Source of the DNA: an uncultured Anaerococcus sp.
Lineage (GTDB): Bacteria; Bacillota; Clostridia; Tissierellales; Peptoniphilaceae
DNA length: 21,773 nt
NCBI RefSeq assembly: GCF_943912385.1
Contig: NZ_CALTTY010000021.1
Coordinates: 1 to 21,773 of the forward strand
Direction: 5' to 3'
In this document: positions 1 through 6,742 of the stretch, piece after piece
Layout: each line of letters begins with the position of its first letter
Numbering within the stretch: the stretch's first letter is position 1
Notes under the pieces: generated by a model
Databases searched by the model: none
What the model saw: only the letters and a program-made list of their open reading frames with translations
What the model was told of the DNA's origin: nothing
Program-made: the position numbers and the translations under genes

Positions 1-37
1 ATATTTTTTCATGTAGCCTCTTTTCTAGCTACAACTT

Positions 38-111
38 TTGGGGAGTACTACAAACGTCCGGAACGTTCCCCTGGGCTCCCCCTTTAGACGAAGATTCAAT
101 AGTGAATAGAA
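38..111 (+). repeat. Hairpin repeat, copy A of a dispersed family
   Basis: A G-rich/C-rich hairpin (GGGGAG near 40-45 pairing with CTCCCC at 76-81, inner AACGT/ACGTT pairing around 53-67) is followed by the family signature CTTTAGACGAAGATTCAATA and then AGTGAATAGA. The same signature follows comparable hairpins near 4273 (inverted), 4989 and 5116. A second small hairpin (GTAGC/GCTAC, 14-31) precedes it, so this is probably the right-hand end of another copy of the 4271-5031 element, cut by the window edge. No coding potential was seen. Confidence 0.7.
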
Positions 112-210
112 AAATAACAATCTATTTAATAAATAAATATAATTTACCTATGATAAGTGCGATAATAACTTATTTTGAATAAGAAAAACCCAAACTTTTT
201 CGTGGAATTA

Positions 211-246
211 AAAAACCTCCCATTTTCTAAAAAACGGAAGGTTTTT
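211..246. terminator. Bidirectional intrinsic terminator candidate
   Basis: AAAAACCTCC at 211-220 pairs with GGAAGGTTTTT at 236-246 with one internal mismatch. U-runs are available on both strands. On the minus strand it lies about 95 nt beyond the stop of the surface protein gene and is the best placed terminator for it. Confidence 0.6.
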
Positions 247-278
247 GTCAAGTGAGTACCCGGGTATTTTATTTTAAG

Positions 279-320
279 GACGGGCCTAAGAGTGCACTCT
301 TATTTGGCCTGTTCTTTTAA
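279..320. terminator. Palindromic stem-loop after surface protein gene
   Basis: A perfect 16-nt palindrome (TAAGAGTGCACTCTTA) is enclosed by GGCC/GGCC and further partial pairing, directly behind the stop codon at 339. On the plus strand it is followed by TTCTTTT; on the minus strand the following tract is only CCTTAAAATAAAA. It could help termination or stabilise the 3' end of the abundant mRNA. Confidence 0.45.
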
Positions 321-338
321 AGTCTAATTAATTATTAA

Positions 339-1673
339 TTAGTCTCTTTTGCTTGCTGCGTATGCAACTGAAGCTGCTGCAAGGATGCCTGATACGCCTG
401 CTACACCAGCGATACCTGTTTTAGCGTTTGAACCTGCTTTTTTAGCTGGTTTGTTAGCTGGTTTTTCTTCGTTAGCGTCGTCTTCTGTTTCAGTTTCGCC
501 TTCATCATCAGCGTCATCATCTTTATCAGCGTCGTCTTTGTCAGCGTCGTCTTCTTCTACGCCTCCTTCTGGAAGAGTAGCTTCGTTTTCTTTGATTGTG
601 TTTCTGATGTCTTCAGCAGCGTCTTTGTTTTCTTGGATTAGACCTTCAAGTTCTTTAATAACTTCTTCGTCTTCATCTTCAGCAGCGTGAGCTGTTGCGA
701 TGAAAGCTACTTTCTTTTCAAGTTTAGCTAGAGCTGCTTCTGATCTTTCGATAATAGCTTCTGCTGTAGCGATTTGTGCTTCTAGTTTACCTTTAACTTT
801 TGCTACTGAATTTGGAGCTTCTTCAAGTAGGAATTTAGCTGATCCGATAGCTTCTTTACTATCTGTGATTGCTGCTTCAAGTTTAGCCTTAAGTTCAGCT
901 ACAGATTTGTTAGCTTCTTCTTCTTTTGATTCAGATGGTTTAACAACTATCTTAGAATCTTCAACTTTAACAACAAATCCTGCTGCTTCTGCAAGATCAA
1001 TAAGTTTACCAAGCTCTTCATCATATTTAGCAGAAATAGCTTTTTCATTGTCAAGAGCGATTCCGTATGCAGAATAAGCGTTTGAAAGTTCTTCTTGAGC
1101 TTTCATTAGGTCAACTAATGCTTGAGCTTTTGGTTGTAATTTGTTTTTGTCAGTTTCTGGAAGAGCTTCTTTTTCTTTCTTAAGAGCTTCTGCTAATTTT
1201 GCATTTGCTTTTTCAAGTTCAGCATTAGCTTTCTTTAAATCAGCTTTAGCTTCTTCTAATGCTGTTTTATTAGCATCAGAGTCATCTTTGTCATAAGCTT
1301 CTTTAGCGTCTGCTACTTTATTAGCTGCTTCTTGAGCTTTATTTTTATATCCATCTTCACCATCAATAGTATCTTGAATTTCTTCTGATGTTTGTGGAGT
1401 TGTTTCTTTGCTGTCAGCTGGAAGATTATTATATTTCTTTTCTGCTGCTTCTACTGCTTTTTTAGCTGCTTCATATCTTTCTTTTGCAGCTTGAGTTGTT
1501 TTTCTAGCATCTTGTCTTTGGTTGAAGTACTTTTGAGCTTCTGCTAATTTTTCATTGTATTCAAATTCAACAAGACCTGTACCTGTTTTGCCTTCTGCTG
1601 CAACTGCTGGAGCAACTGCACCAAGACCTAGAGCTAGTGCAAGAGCACCTGCTGCTAATTTATTCATTTTCAT
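339..1673 (-). CDS. Wall-anchored coiled-coil surface protein with shared helical module
   Basis: Predicted exported surface protein of 444 residues. An N-terminal signal peptide ends near AVAPAVAA. Residues about 38-180 are Ala/Lys/Glu-rich heptad-like coiled coil. A module at about 262-319 (FLLEEAPNSVAKVKGKL, then AEAIIERSEAALAKL) is shared with four proteins at 13-19 kb. A very acidic Asp/Ala/Lys spacer (about 373-400) and a C-terminal KTGI motif, hydrophobic segment and SKRD tail follow. The tail resembles a sortase signal but lacks LPXTG. I chose the ATG at 1673 over the in-frame TTG at 1682 because GGAG lies 10 nt before this ATG but only 1 nt before the TTG. The strongly biased codon set (Ala mostly GCT or GCA) and a good promoter suggest high expression. 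The exact function is unknown; adhesin or envelope structural protein are possibilities. Confidence 0.85.
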   Translation of the reverse strand: MKMNKLAAGALALALGLGAVAPAVAAEGKTGTGLVEFEYNEKLAEAQKYFNQRQDARKTTQAAKERYEAAKKAVEAAEKKYNNLPADSKETTPQTSEEIQDTIDGEDGYKNKAQEAANKVADAKEAYDKDDSDANKTALEEAKADLKKANAELEKANAKLAEALKKEKEALPETDKNKLQPKAQALVDLMKAQEELSNAYSAYGIALDNEKAISAKYDEELGKLIDLAEAAGFVVKVEDSKIVVKPSESKEEEANKSVAELKAKLEAAITDSKEAIGSAKFLLEEAPNSVAKVKGKLEAQIATAEAIIERSEAALAKLEKKVAFIATAHAAEDEDEEVIKELEGLIQENKDAAEDIRNTIKENEATLPEGGVEEDDADKDDADKDDDADDEGETETEDDANEEKPANKPAKKAGSNAKTGIAGVAGVSGILAAASVAYAASKRD

Positions 1674-1747
1674 AATTATCAATCTCCTTTTAATTTTCGA
1701 GTTTCGAATTGATTTTGTACTAATTGTGTACTCACTTTACAATTACT

Positions 1748-1776
1748 ATCTTACAACCCATTCTCCATAATGTCAA
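1748..1776 (-). promoter_or_regulatory. Sigma-A-type promoter of the surface protein gene
   Basis: Read on the minus strand: a perfect -35 TTGACA (1771-1776), a 17-bp spacer and a -10 TAAGAT (1748-1753, 4 of 6 consensus). It implies a 5' leader of about 65-70 nt before the ATG at 1673. A second TTGACA lies about 20 nt farther upstream (near 1794-1799), which might be a second start or a repeated binding site. Confidence 0.7.
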
Positions 1777-1867
1777 CACATTGATGTAAATTGTCAATAT
1801 ATATAAAATTTTGCTAAATATATCTACAAATTTACTACACAATTGGTTAATATTTTATGATTCTAGC

Positions 1868-1912
1868 CTTCCCGCCTCATTTTCTACTCATGTCATAAGT
1901 ATGGGCGGAAAG
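1868..1912 (-). other. Unassigned 45-nt stem-loop
   Basis: CTTCCCGCC at 1868-1876 pairs with GGCGGAAAG at 1904-1912 (a G-U wobble if transcribed from the minus strand). An inner stem comes from TACT/AGTA and ATG/CAT. It stands alone between the ComK-like gene and the surface protein promoter, with no U-tract, so it is not a clear terminator. The rest of the 1777-2000 gap is AT-rich and shows nothing else. Confidence 0.4.
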
Positions 1913-2000
1913 TTGGTCTAAAGATAATAATCTTATTATGAATATACCCATCTAGTAAGGATTATCAACATTTTTATAATCAAAAATAATATAGGTTGGG

Positions 2001-2486
2001 CTATTCTCTTATAAGGTAGCCTGTCATATAGCGGAGGGTTGATTCTCGGCTTAGACTTTGACTTAGGATTTCTTCTAGGAGGAGGGACCTCGCGAGGTTT
2101 CTATTGTCCCTTAGGGACTTGTATTGGTTTAGGGTCTTTATCTCCTCTCCTGATATGAGGATGATTCTATTGTCTTTTATTTCTCTGATGTATTTCACAT
2201 TGATAAAGGCACGGTTGTTTTCTTCAATGTCAGTTTCTCTTAGCTTAAAGGCAAAGAAAACATGGTTGGCATCGATTTGGTAGGGGATATTTCTTAGAAT
2301 TTGGTAGTCCTTTTTAATCTTTTTGTCCACTTCCTTCTTGCTCTTGCCCCTTTCTTGGTAGAAGTTTTTTAGAAAAAGGGCAGGATGGCGGGAGTCGATT
2401 TCTACATTGCCTTCCCTATATATACGAGAATATATTCCCTTACCCCTCACCATTTCCGGGAGGATGGCTATTATATCTGTCTGCAT
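2001..2486 (-). CDS. ComK-family competence transcription factor homolog
   Basis: A 161-residue protein whose layout follows ComK, the Bacillus master regulator of natural competence: an N-terminal IAILPE followed by GK and SRI (ComK: IAVLPE, GK, SKI), a central strand pair around DANHVFFAF, then AFINVKYIREIK, ISGEEI and a helical ARSLLLEEI end. I recognise the family from memory of these blocks, without a computed alignment. It is shorter than Bacillus ComK (192 residues), lacking mainly the C-terminal tail. The ATG at 2486 has AAGGAG 7 nt upstream. It is monocistronic, with its own promoter and a palindrome in the leader. No DNA-uptake genes are visible nearby, so a role in competence is inferred from family only. 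Confidence 0.65.
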   Translation of the reverse strand: MQTDIIAILPEMVRGKGIYSRIYREGNVEIDSRHPALFLKNFYQERGKSKKEVDKKIKKDYQILRNIPYQIDANHVFFAFKLRETDIEENNRAFINVKYIREIKDNRIILISGEEIKTLNQYKSLRDNRNLARSLLLEEILSQSLSRESTLRYMTGYLIRE

Positions 2487-2500
2487 TTTTTCTCCTTTCG

Positions 2501-2515
2501 GAGTCTATTAGACTC
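2501..2515. promoter_or_regulatory. Perfect palindrome in the ComK-like gene leader
   Basis: GAGTCTATTAGACTC is a 7-1-7 perfect inverted repeat between the -10 box and the ribosome binding site. It could be an operator, or an mRNA hairpin close enough to the AAGGAG to affect translation. Confidence 0.45.
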
Positions 2516-2528
2516 TTAGTGTACTTTT

Positions 2529-2557
2529 ATTGTACAATAGGAAAGTTTTTTTAGCAA
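2529..2557 (-). promoter_or_regulatory. Promoter of the ComK-like gene
   Basis: Minus strand: -35 TTGCTA (2552-2557), 17-bp spacer, -10 TACAAT (2529-2534). The -10 lies within a 10-bp palindrome ATTGTACAAT. The leader to the ATG at 2486 would be about 35 nt. Confidence 0.6.
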
Positions 2558-2710
2558 GAAGATAAACCCTTTCCGCCTTAAAAGCTTTTAGGGAGTATCA
2601 TTGATCTCATCTTAAATAAGAAAGGAAGGTTAAAATAAAGGGTCTTTTTATTAAATTTTATATTTACTTATCACCCGAGTATTTGCTAGGTCTTTATATG
2701 AAGGTTATTG

Positions 2711-2885
2711 TTGAGGTCTCTCCACTTCGGTCGAGACGGGGGGTGGAGCTCGAGACGTAGGGTGTCGGTTAGTCGGGACGTGGATGCTCGGGGCGGGGTA
2801 TTAAACTAGGTATTGGGGTGGATGCTCGAGATGGGGCATGGATACTAGCAATCGAAGCGAAGGCACGGAGAGGTCTCTTTTATTA
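2711..2885. repeat. GAGGTCTCTCC-type hairpin repeat island
   Basis: A GC-richer island in AT-rich surroundings. It starts with GAGGTCTCTCCACTTCGGTC and ends with GGAGAGGTCTCTTT. Inside, a GTGGATGCTCGAG-like unit recurs at about 2743, 2780 and 2818 (period 37-38 bp), each followed by a G-rich tract. Related units occur at 18991-19042 and 19126-19158. No open reading frame is present. It lies immediately behind the alanine dehydrogenase terminator. The remaining part of the gap (2558-2710) shows nothing I can name. Confidence 0.65.
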
Positions 2886-2894
2886 TTTTTCCCA

Positions 2895-2925
2895 TAAAAA
2901 TAACCGCAAGGTTTCCCTTGCGGTT
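2895..2925 (-). terminator. Intrinsic terminator of alanine dehydrogenase gene
   Basis: On the minus strand AACCGCAAGG, loop GAAA, CCTTGCGGTT form a perfect 10-bp stem followed by ATTTTTATG, 16 nt past the stop codon. Confidence 0.85.
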
Positions 2926-2940
2926 TGTGTTTTTCTTTGC

Positions 2941-4050
2941 TTAGATTTCTAGTTCTTTGTATTCGTGGTTGGTATCTTCTGCTACAGATTCGATTGTTAC
3001 ATTTCCCTTGTAAGTGTTGATTCCTGTTGCTATTTCTGGGAATCTTTCTATAGCTCCTTTTAGGCCGTTTTTGGCTATGGCTTTAGCATAGTTTGTTGTG
3101 GCATTTGAAAGGGCGTAGGTTGATGTCATGGCTACTGCACCTGGTATATTACTTACTGCGTAGAAGATTACTCCGTATTTTTCGAAAATTGGGTCAGAGT
3201 GGCTTGTGGCGTGGTCTTTGGTGATGTCTGTTGATCCACCTTGGTCTATAGCGACGTCGACTACTACTGATCCTTCTCTCATTTTCTTGACTGTATCTAC
3301 TTTGATTAGTTGTGGTGCACGTCTACCTGGGATTAGGACTGTGGATATTACAAGGTCCGCTTGGCTGACTGCCTCGTCTATATTCATTGGGTTTGAGTAT
3401 AGGGTTTCGATTTTATCTGGGAAGAGGTTGTGTAGGTCTGTTAGGGCGTCGATATTTACGTCTAGAACTGTTACCCTAGCTCCCATTCCCACAGCAATTC
3501 TTGTGGCAGCTGCACCTACTGTACCTGCACCGACTACTACTACGTTAGCTGGTCTAACTCCTGGCACACCTTGGAGGAGGATTCCCCTACCACCTTCTGG
3601 TTTGGTGAGGTAGTTTGCTCCTTCTTGAACTGCCATCCTACCTGCAATTTCTGACATTGGTTGAAGAAGTGGTAGTCTGCCGTCTTTTAGGATTGTTTCA
3701 AATCCAATAGCTGTTACCTTCTTGTCAACAAGCTCGTTTGTTAATTCTTCATTACCTGCAAGGTGGAGGTAGGCATAGACTATAAGGTCTTCTCTTAAGT
3801 ATTTGTATTCTTCTTTGAGTGGTTCTTTGACCTTAAAGATGATATCTGAATTTTCCCATACTTCTGCTGCAGAGTCTTTAATCTTTGCTCCTGCTTCAGT
3901 GTATTCAGAATCTTCAATACCAGATCCTTCTCCAGCTCCTGTTTCTACAATTACTTCAATTCCATTTCTAACAAGGTCAGCTACAGCACCGGGTACTGCA
4001 GCAACTCTGGATTCTTGGTCTTTAATTTCTTTAGGTACTCCTATTATCAT
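2941..4050 (-). CDS. ald: Alanine dehydrogenase
   Basis: A 369-residue NAD-dependent alanine dehydrogenase, which interconverts L-alanine and pyruvate plus ammonia in the cytoplasm. The substrate-binding and catalytic pair is present: Lys75 in KVKEP and His96 in YLHLA. The Rossmann motif GAGTVG is at 174-179. The opening MIIGVPKEIK and the block QPMSEIAGRMA are typical. The length fits the family (about 370). The frame stays open 15 codons farther upstream, but the ATG at 4050 has AAGGA 7 nt before it and begins exactly at the family N-terminus. It is a single gene with its own terminator. An inverted repeat CTTGCT/AGCAAG lies at 4075-4096 in the leader and may be regulatory; no convincing promoter was resolved. 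Confidence 0.95.
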   Translation of the reverse strand: MIIGVPKEIKDQESRVAAVPGAVADLVRNGIEVIVETGAGEGSGIEDSEYTEAGAKIKDSAAEVWENSDIIFKVKEPLKEEYKYLREDLIVYAYLHLAGNEELTNELVDKKVTAIGFETILKDGRLPLLQPMSEIAGRMAVQEGANYLTKPEGGRGILLQGVPGVRPANVVVVGAGTVGAAATRIAVGMGARVTVLDVNIDALTDLHNLFPDKIETLYSNPMNIDEAVSQADLVISTVLIPGRRAPQLIKVDTVKKMREGSVVVDVAIDQGGSTDITKDHATSHSDPIFEKYGVIFYAVSNIPGAVAMTSTYALSNATTNYAKAIAKNGLKGAIERFPEIATGINTYKGNVTIESVAEDTNHEYKELEI

Positions 4051-4074
4051 TATTAATTCCTTTCTATAAAAAAT

Positions 4075-4096
4075 CTTGCTAAATATTTTGAGCAAG
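4075..4096. promoter_or_regulatory. Inverted repeat upstream of ald
   Basis: CTTGCT and AGCAAG (positions 4075-4080 and 4091-4096) flank a 10-nt AT-rich spacer, 25 nt before the ald start. It may be an operator or a leader hairpin. Confidence 0.35.
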
Positions 4097-4300
4097 ACGA
4101 TTCAAAATAACACAAATTTTGTCCTAATAGTTTTATACCCAATATTTGAGAGATTAACCAAGAATATTTCTTTTTTCTTATTCAATATAAGCTATTTTTT
4201 CTTCCATCCTAGATAGGTTATGGTTTGTCTTATCCTAGATAAGTTATATTTATCTATTAGATGAAATGTTAATTCTATTTACTATTGAATCTTCGACCAA

Positions 4301-4348
4301 GGGGGAGTCCCAAGGACCCTTCCGCATGGGTCCTCATCGGACTCCCCC
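4301..4348. repeat. Left terminal hairpin of the inverted-repeat element
   Basis: GGGGGAGTCC pairs with GGACTCCCCC, with an inner GGACCC/GGGTCC stem. It belongs to the inverted copy (copy B) of the repeat family whose signature is at 4273-4300. Confidence 0.7.
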
Positions 4349-4547
4349 TTACACCCCCTCTCCGTTACACCCCCACAAGCGGCTCCTATGGCGGAGTGCA
4401 TGAGCAGTAGATTTCCTTTGGAAATCCTTTGTTGGTAGAGTTTACGTCTTCGTTTTAATTTTGCTTTCTACTTACTTTTTTAAATCTCAAGCCTCCTAAA
4501 AATTGCAATCTAATCTGAAAAATAATCTGCATATAAGAATTACTCAC

Positions 4548-4636
4548 AAAATCACAGAAAATTTCTTGTAGTAGTGCGTCAGTGCAATTTTCTTAACGGA
4601 GTCTAGAGATTTCAAAACACTTGGTCTTGTGATTTT
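4548..4636. repeat. Inner inverted repeat AAAATCACA/TGTGATTTT
   Basis: A perfect 9-bp inverted repeat encloses about 70 nt within the element. The enclosed segment carries TGCAATTTTCTTAACGG, which reappears nearly unchanged on the opposite strand near 4757-4776 (CGTTAAGAAAATCGCA), so the interior itself contains diverged inverted copies. Confidence 0.55.
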
Positions 4637-4743
4637 CGCACCTTTTTTGAAAGTAAACATTCATATAGCAATGTTTGGCTAAGCCAAACGAGCAAAGATA
4701 GCCTCGGTTCTCCGAGACTATTTTACTTAAGACCAGGACGTGA

Positions 4744-4827
4744 ATTCTAATCAAGAAGCCCGTTAAGAAAATCGCATGTTTGAGGCGGAGCCGAGTTTGC
4801 GATTTTTAGGGCTTTGATGATTAGAAT
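4744..4827. repeat. 84-nt long stem-loop within the element
   Basis: ATTCTAATCA at 4744-4753 pairs perfectly with TGATTAGAAT at 4818-4827. Inside, AGCCC pairs with GGGCT and AAAATCGCA with TGCGATTTT around a GAGGCGGAGCC loop region. This is a long, stable hairpin without coding capacity. Confidence 0.7.
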
Positions 4828-4944
4828 GGCAGTAAGAGAAACTGTAACCTACTTCGAAGCTATTCACTCTCATAAACAAGCTTGCGATAGCAAGCTACCC
4901 TATCCGCACTCCGCTTAAGGAGCAGTCGGGGGTGTAACGGAAAG

Positions 4945-5026
4945 GGGGACTGGGGGAGCCCGATGAGGGGGCATCTGTCGCCCCCTAGGGGGTCCCCCAG
5001 ATACGAAGATTCAATAGTAAATAGAA
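4945..5026. repeat. Right terminal hairpin and repeat signature, copy C
   Basis: A GGGGGAGCCC/GGGGTCCCCC outer stem (one mismatch) and a perfect GGGGGC/GCCCCC inner stem are followed by ACGAAGATTCAATAGTAAAT (signature around 5003-5022). Confidence 0.7.
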
Positions 5027-5110
5027 TAAAAACTTATAAGACAATATTAAATTAAAAATAAAAAAGTTTTATAGAAATAATCCTGGATTAATAGACTCAC
5101 CTAGTGATAA

Positions 5111-5150
5111 AACCCTTGGGCTCCCCCTTTAGACGAGGATTCAACTGTAA
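5111..5150 (+). repeat. Repeat signature, copy D
   Basis: TTGGGCTCCCCCTTTAGACG followed by AGGATTCAACTGTAA matches copy A at 72-111. Similarity continues loosely for about 80 more bases in both places (AACAATCTATT, then TATAATT, CACCTA or TACCTA). Copy D lacks the partner strand of the hairpin and ends just before the promoter of the next gene. Confidence 0.6.
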
Positions 5151-5218
5151 TAAAAACAACAATCTATTCTATAAGAAAAATTATAATTCACCTAGAATAA
5201 AAAAGAAAATAATTTATC

Positions 5219-5247
5219 TTGGATAAGATTTTTTAATATTGTATAAT
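5219..5247 (+). promoter_or_regulatory. Promoter giving a leaderless HAD phosphatase mRNA
   Basis: -35 TTGGAT (5219-5224), a 17-bp spacer and a perfect -10 TATAAT (5242-5247). Only six bases (ACTCCT) separate the -10 from the ATG at 5254, so the expected transcription start falls on or next to the start codon. There is no Shine-Dalgarno sequence. Confidence 0.65.
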
Positions 5248-5253
5248 ACTCCT

Positions 5254-6087
5254 ATGATTAAGTTAATTACAATAGATGTGGATGGTACTTTGGTTACCCC
5301 ACTTAAAAGATTGAGTAAAAAAAATATTAAAGAAATAAACAGAGCCAGGGATATGGGGGTACATATCGCCCTTGCTTCTGGTAGGCCTTTTCATTCTATG
5401 GAGAGATATATTGAAAAACTTGGTCTGATTGAGAAGGGGCACTTTACTGTTTGTCAGAATGGGTCTTATATTGTAGACAATTATACAAAAAAACCTATAG
5501 GAGGTTCTTTTCAGACTATAGATGACCTAAAGAGACTTGATAAATTAATGGAAGGATTTAATGTAGAGGTTTCGGCAATGGATGATGTTGGCTTTTATAC
5601 CAGGCATAAGAGGCCAAGCTTTTATACCAAGGCGGATGCCTTTATAAATAAGCTAGTTCTAACTAATATAAAATACGATGCCTTTCCAGAGGATAGGCAT
5701 TTTGGTAGGTTTTTGATTTTAGGATCTAAATCTAGCATCAGAAAAGTCTTAAACAATATACCAAAAGAATTGAAAGAGAACTATTATGCAGTCCAGACAG
5801 CTCCCTTTTTAATTGAGGTGATGAATAAAAATGCCAATAAGGGCTATGCTGTTAGGCAACTTGCTAAGAGACTTGATATTACAGCAGATGAAATCATGGC
5901 TATTGGTAACGAAAAAAATGATATACCAATGCTAGAACAAACAGGCTTTCCAGTGGCAATGGCAAACTCAGTAGAAGAACTAAAAAAACACGCTAAGTTC
6001 ATTACAAAATCAAACCTTAATTCCGGGGTGGGATATGCTATAGAGAGGTTGATTGAAAATGACCTTAAGAGGTTTCATTCGAAATAG
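5254..6087 (+). CDS. Cof-type HAD-superfamily phosphatase
   Basis: A 277-residue cytoplasmic haloacid dehalogenase-like hydrolase of the Cof/YidA class, expected to dephosphorylate small sugar or cofactor phosphates with Mg2+. Visible motifs: the nucleophile motif DVDGT near the N-terminus, ASGRP (motif II region), and IGNEKNDIPML (motif IV, with Asn in the usual GDxxND aspartate place), with a cap domain between. The length is typical (about 270). The frame is open from a TTG at 5239, but that codon lies over the -10 box; MIKLITIDVDGT begins at the ATG at 5254, matching the family start. It is a single gene, separated from its convergent neighbour by a shared terminator. The substrate cannot be told from sequence. 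Confidence 0.9.
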   Translation: MIKLITIDVDGTLVTPLKRLSKKNIKEINRARDMGVHIALASGRPFHSMERYIEKLGLIEKGHFTVCQNGSYIVDNYTKKPIGGSFQTIDDLKRLDKLMEGFNVEVSAMDDVGFYTRHKRPSFYTKADAFINKLVLTNIKYDAFPEDRHFGRFLILGSKSSIRKVLNNIPKELKENYYAVQTAPFLIEVMNKNANKGYAVRQLAKRLDITADEIMAIGNEKNDIPMLEQTGFPVAMANSVEELKKHAKFITKSNLNSGVGYAIERLIENDLKRFHSK

Positions 6088-6092
6088 AAGAA

Positions 6093-6136
6093 GAAAAAAG
6101 CACTTTTCCTATCATAATAGAAAGAGTGCTTTTTTC
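6093..6136. terminator. Bidirectional terminator
   Basis: AAAAAAGCACT pairs with AGTGCTTTTTT, with A and U runs on both sides. It sits between two convergent stop codons (6087 and 6137) and serves both genes. Confidence 0.85.
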
Positions 6137-6742
6137 TTATTTTCTTAAATCTTTTACTAAATTTGATACAAATTTAAAGTTTGGGTCCTTGCTGTCTACT
6201 GCGAGGTCAAAAAGGATTAGCTCTGTATTTACCAGCACTGCTCCCATATCTCTTAGGGATTTTCTGGCAATTTTCTTAAGCTCATTGCTATAAGATGAGA
6301 TTGCATCGTCTACATAAAATACATCTAGCCCCATGTCTAGTAGGCTTCTTATAGTTTGGTAGACACAGATATGACCTTCTGCCCCTGTTACAAAGACTTT
6401 TTCTATCTTATTTTCTTCAATATAGGTCTTCACTTCTGGTGTTAGGGCGTTAAACCTAGTTTTTTCAAATATCTTTCCTTCATCTATTTCTGCTAGAATA
6501 TCTTCGTGGCTTCTTCCTAGGCCTTTTGGGTATTGTTCTGTTGCAAGAACTGCCATGTCATATTTTTTAAAAGCCTTGATTAGACCAACTGCGTTATTTA
6601 TAGTCCTTTCGCCTTCTTCCATGGTGTCCATGAGCCTTGGCTGGATGTCTACTACAAGTAAAAGACTTTTATCCTTGTCTGTGTAGGCTTCTTCATTACT
6701 TAGTGAGTTGGTATAAAATCTCTTGTCTAATTTTCTTTCCAT
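6137..6742 (-). CDS. Isochorismatase-family cysteine hydrolase
   Basis: A 201-residue cytoplasmic hydrolase of the isochorismatase/nicotinamidase-like superfamily. The catalytic triad is visible as Asp32 (VVDIQPRL), Lys94 (FEKTRFNAL) and Cys126 (GAEGHICVYQT); the GxExHxCVxQT block is characteristic. Length is normal. The ATG at 6742 lies inside the upstream radical SAM gene (16-nt overlap) and is preceded by AGGGGG, so translation is probably coupled. The substrate (a small amide or vinyl ether) cannot be inferred, and no nicotinamide or siderophore genes are nearby. Confidence 0.88.
   Translation of the reverse strand: MERKLDKRFYTNSLSNEEAYTDKDKSLLLVVDIQPRLMDTMEEGERTINNAVGLIKAFKKYDMAVLATEQYPKGLGRSHEDILAEIDEGKIFEKTRFNALTPEVKTYIEENKIEKVFVTGAEGHICVYQTIRSLLDMGLDVFYVDDAISSYSNELKKIARKSLRDMGAVLVNTELILFDLAVDSKDPNFKFVSNLVKDLRK

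Larger units (their letters stand above)
4271..5031. repeat. Gene-free 760-bp inverted-repeat element
   Basis: The left end (4271-4405) and right end (about 4900-5031) are imperfect inverted copies of each other over about 130 bp. Both share TTACTATTGAATCTTCG, a hairpin of the GGGGGAG type, then CTCATCGG, TCCGTTACACCCCC and GCGGAGTGC. The terminal hairpins differ in sequence but keep pairing: GGACCC/GGGTCC on the left, GGGGGC/GCCCCC on the right. The interior holds several strong stem-loops and no substantial reading frame. A non-autonomous mobile element (MITE-like) or a large structured RNA locus are the main possibilities. With its flanks it explains almost all of the 4097-5238 gap. Confidence 0.75.

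Noticed and set aside
349..1077. Plus-strand Ser/Ala-rich open frames opposite the surface protein gene
   Set aside because: They mirror the Ala/Glu/Lys-rich minus-strand gene, have no ribosome binding sites and no family features. The same applies to the long Ser-rich frames opposite the genes at 13-18 kb.
2711..2885. Riboswitch or T-box leader for alanine dehydrogenase
   Set aside because: The island is downstream of ald, behind its terminator, and no T-box or known riboswitch core was found.
3206..4069. Plus-strand open frames opposite alanine dehydrogenase
   Set aside because: Antisense shadows of a clearly assigned enzyme gene, with no start signals.
2941..4095. Longer alanine dehydrogenase start at 4095
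   Set aside because: The added 15 residues are not part of the family, and the leader inverted repeat would be translated. The ATG at 4050 has the ribosome binding site and places Lys75 and His96 at the usual positions.
4271..5031. Replication origin or partition site
   Set aside because: No DnaA boxes, iterons or replication genes are seen; inverted ends fit a mobile or RNA element better.
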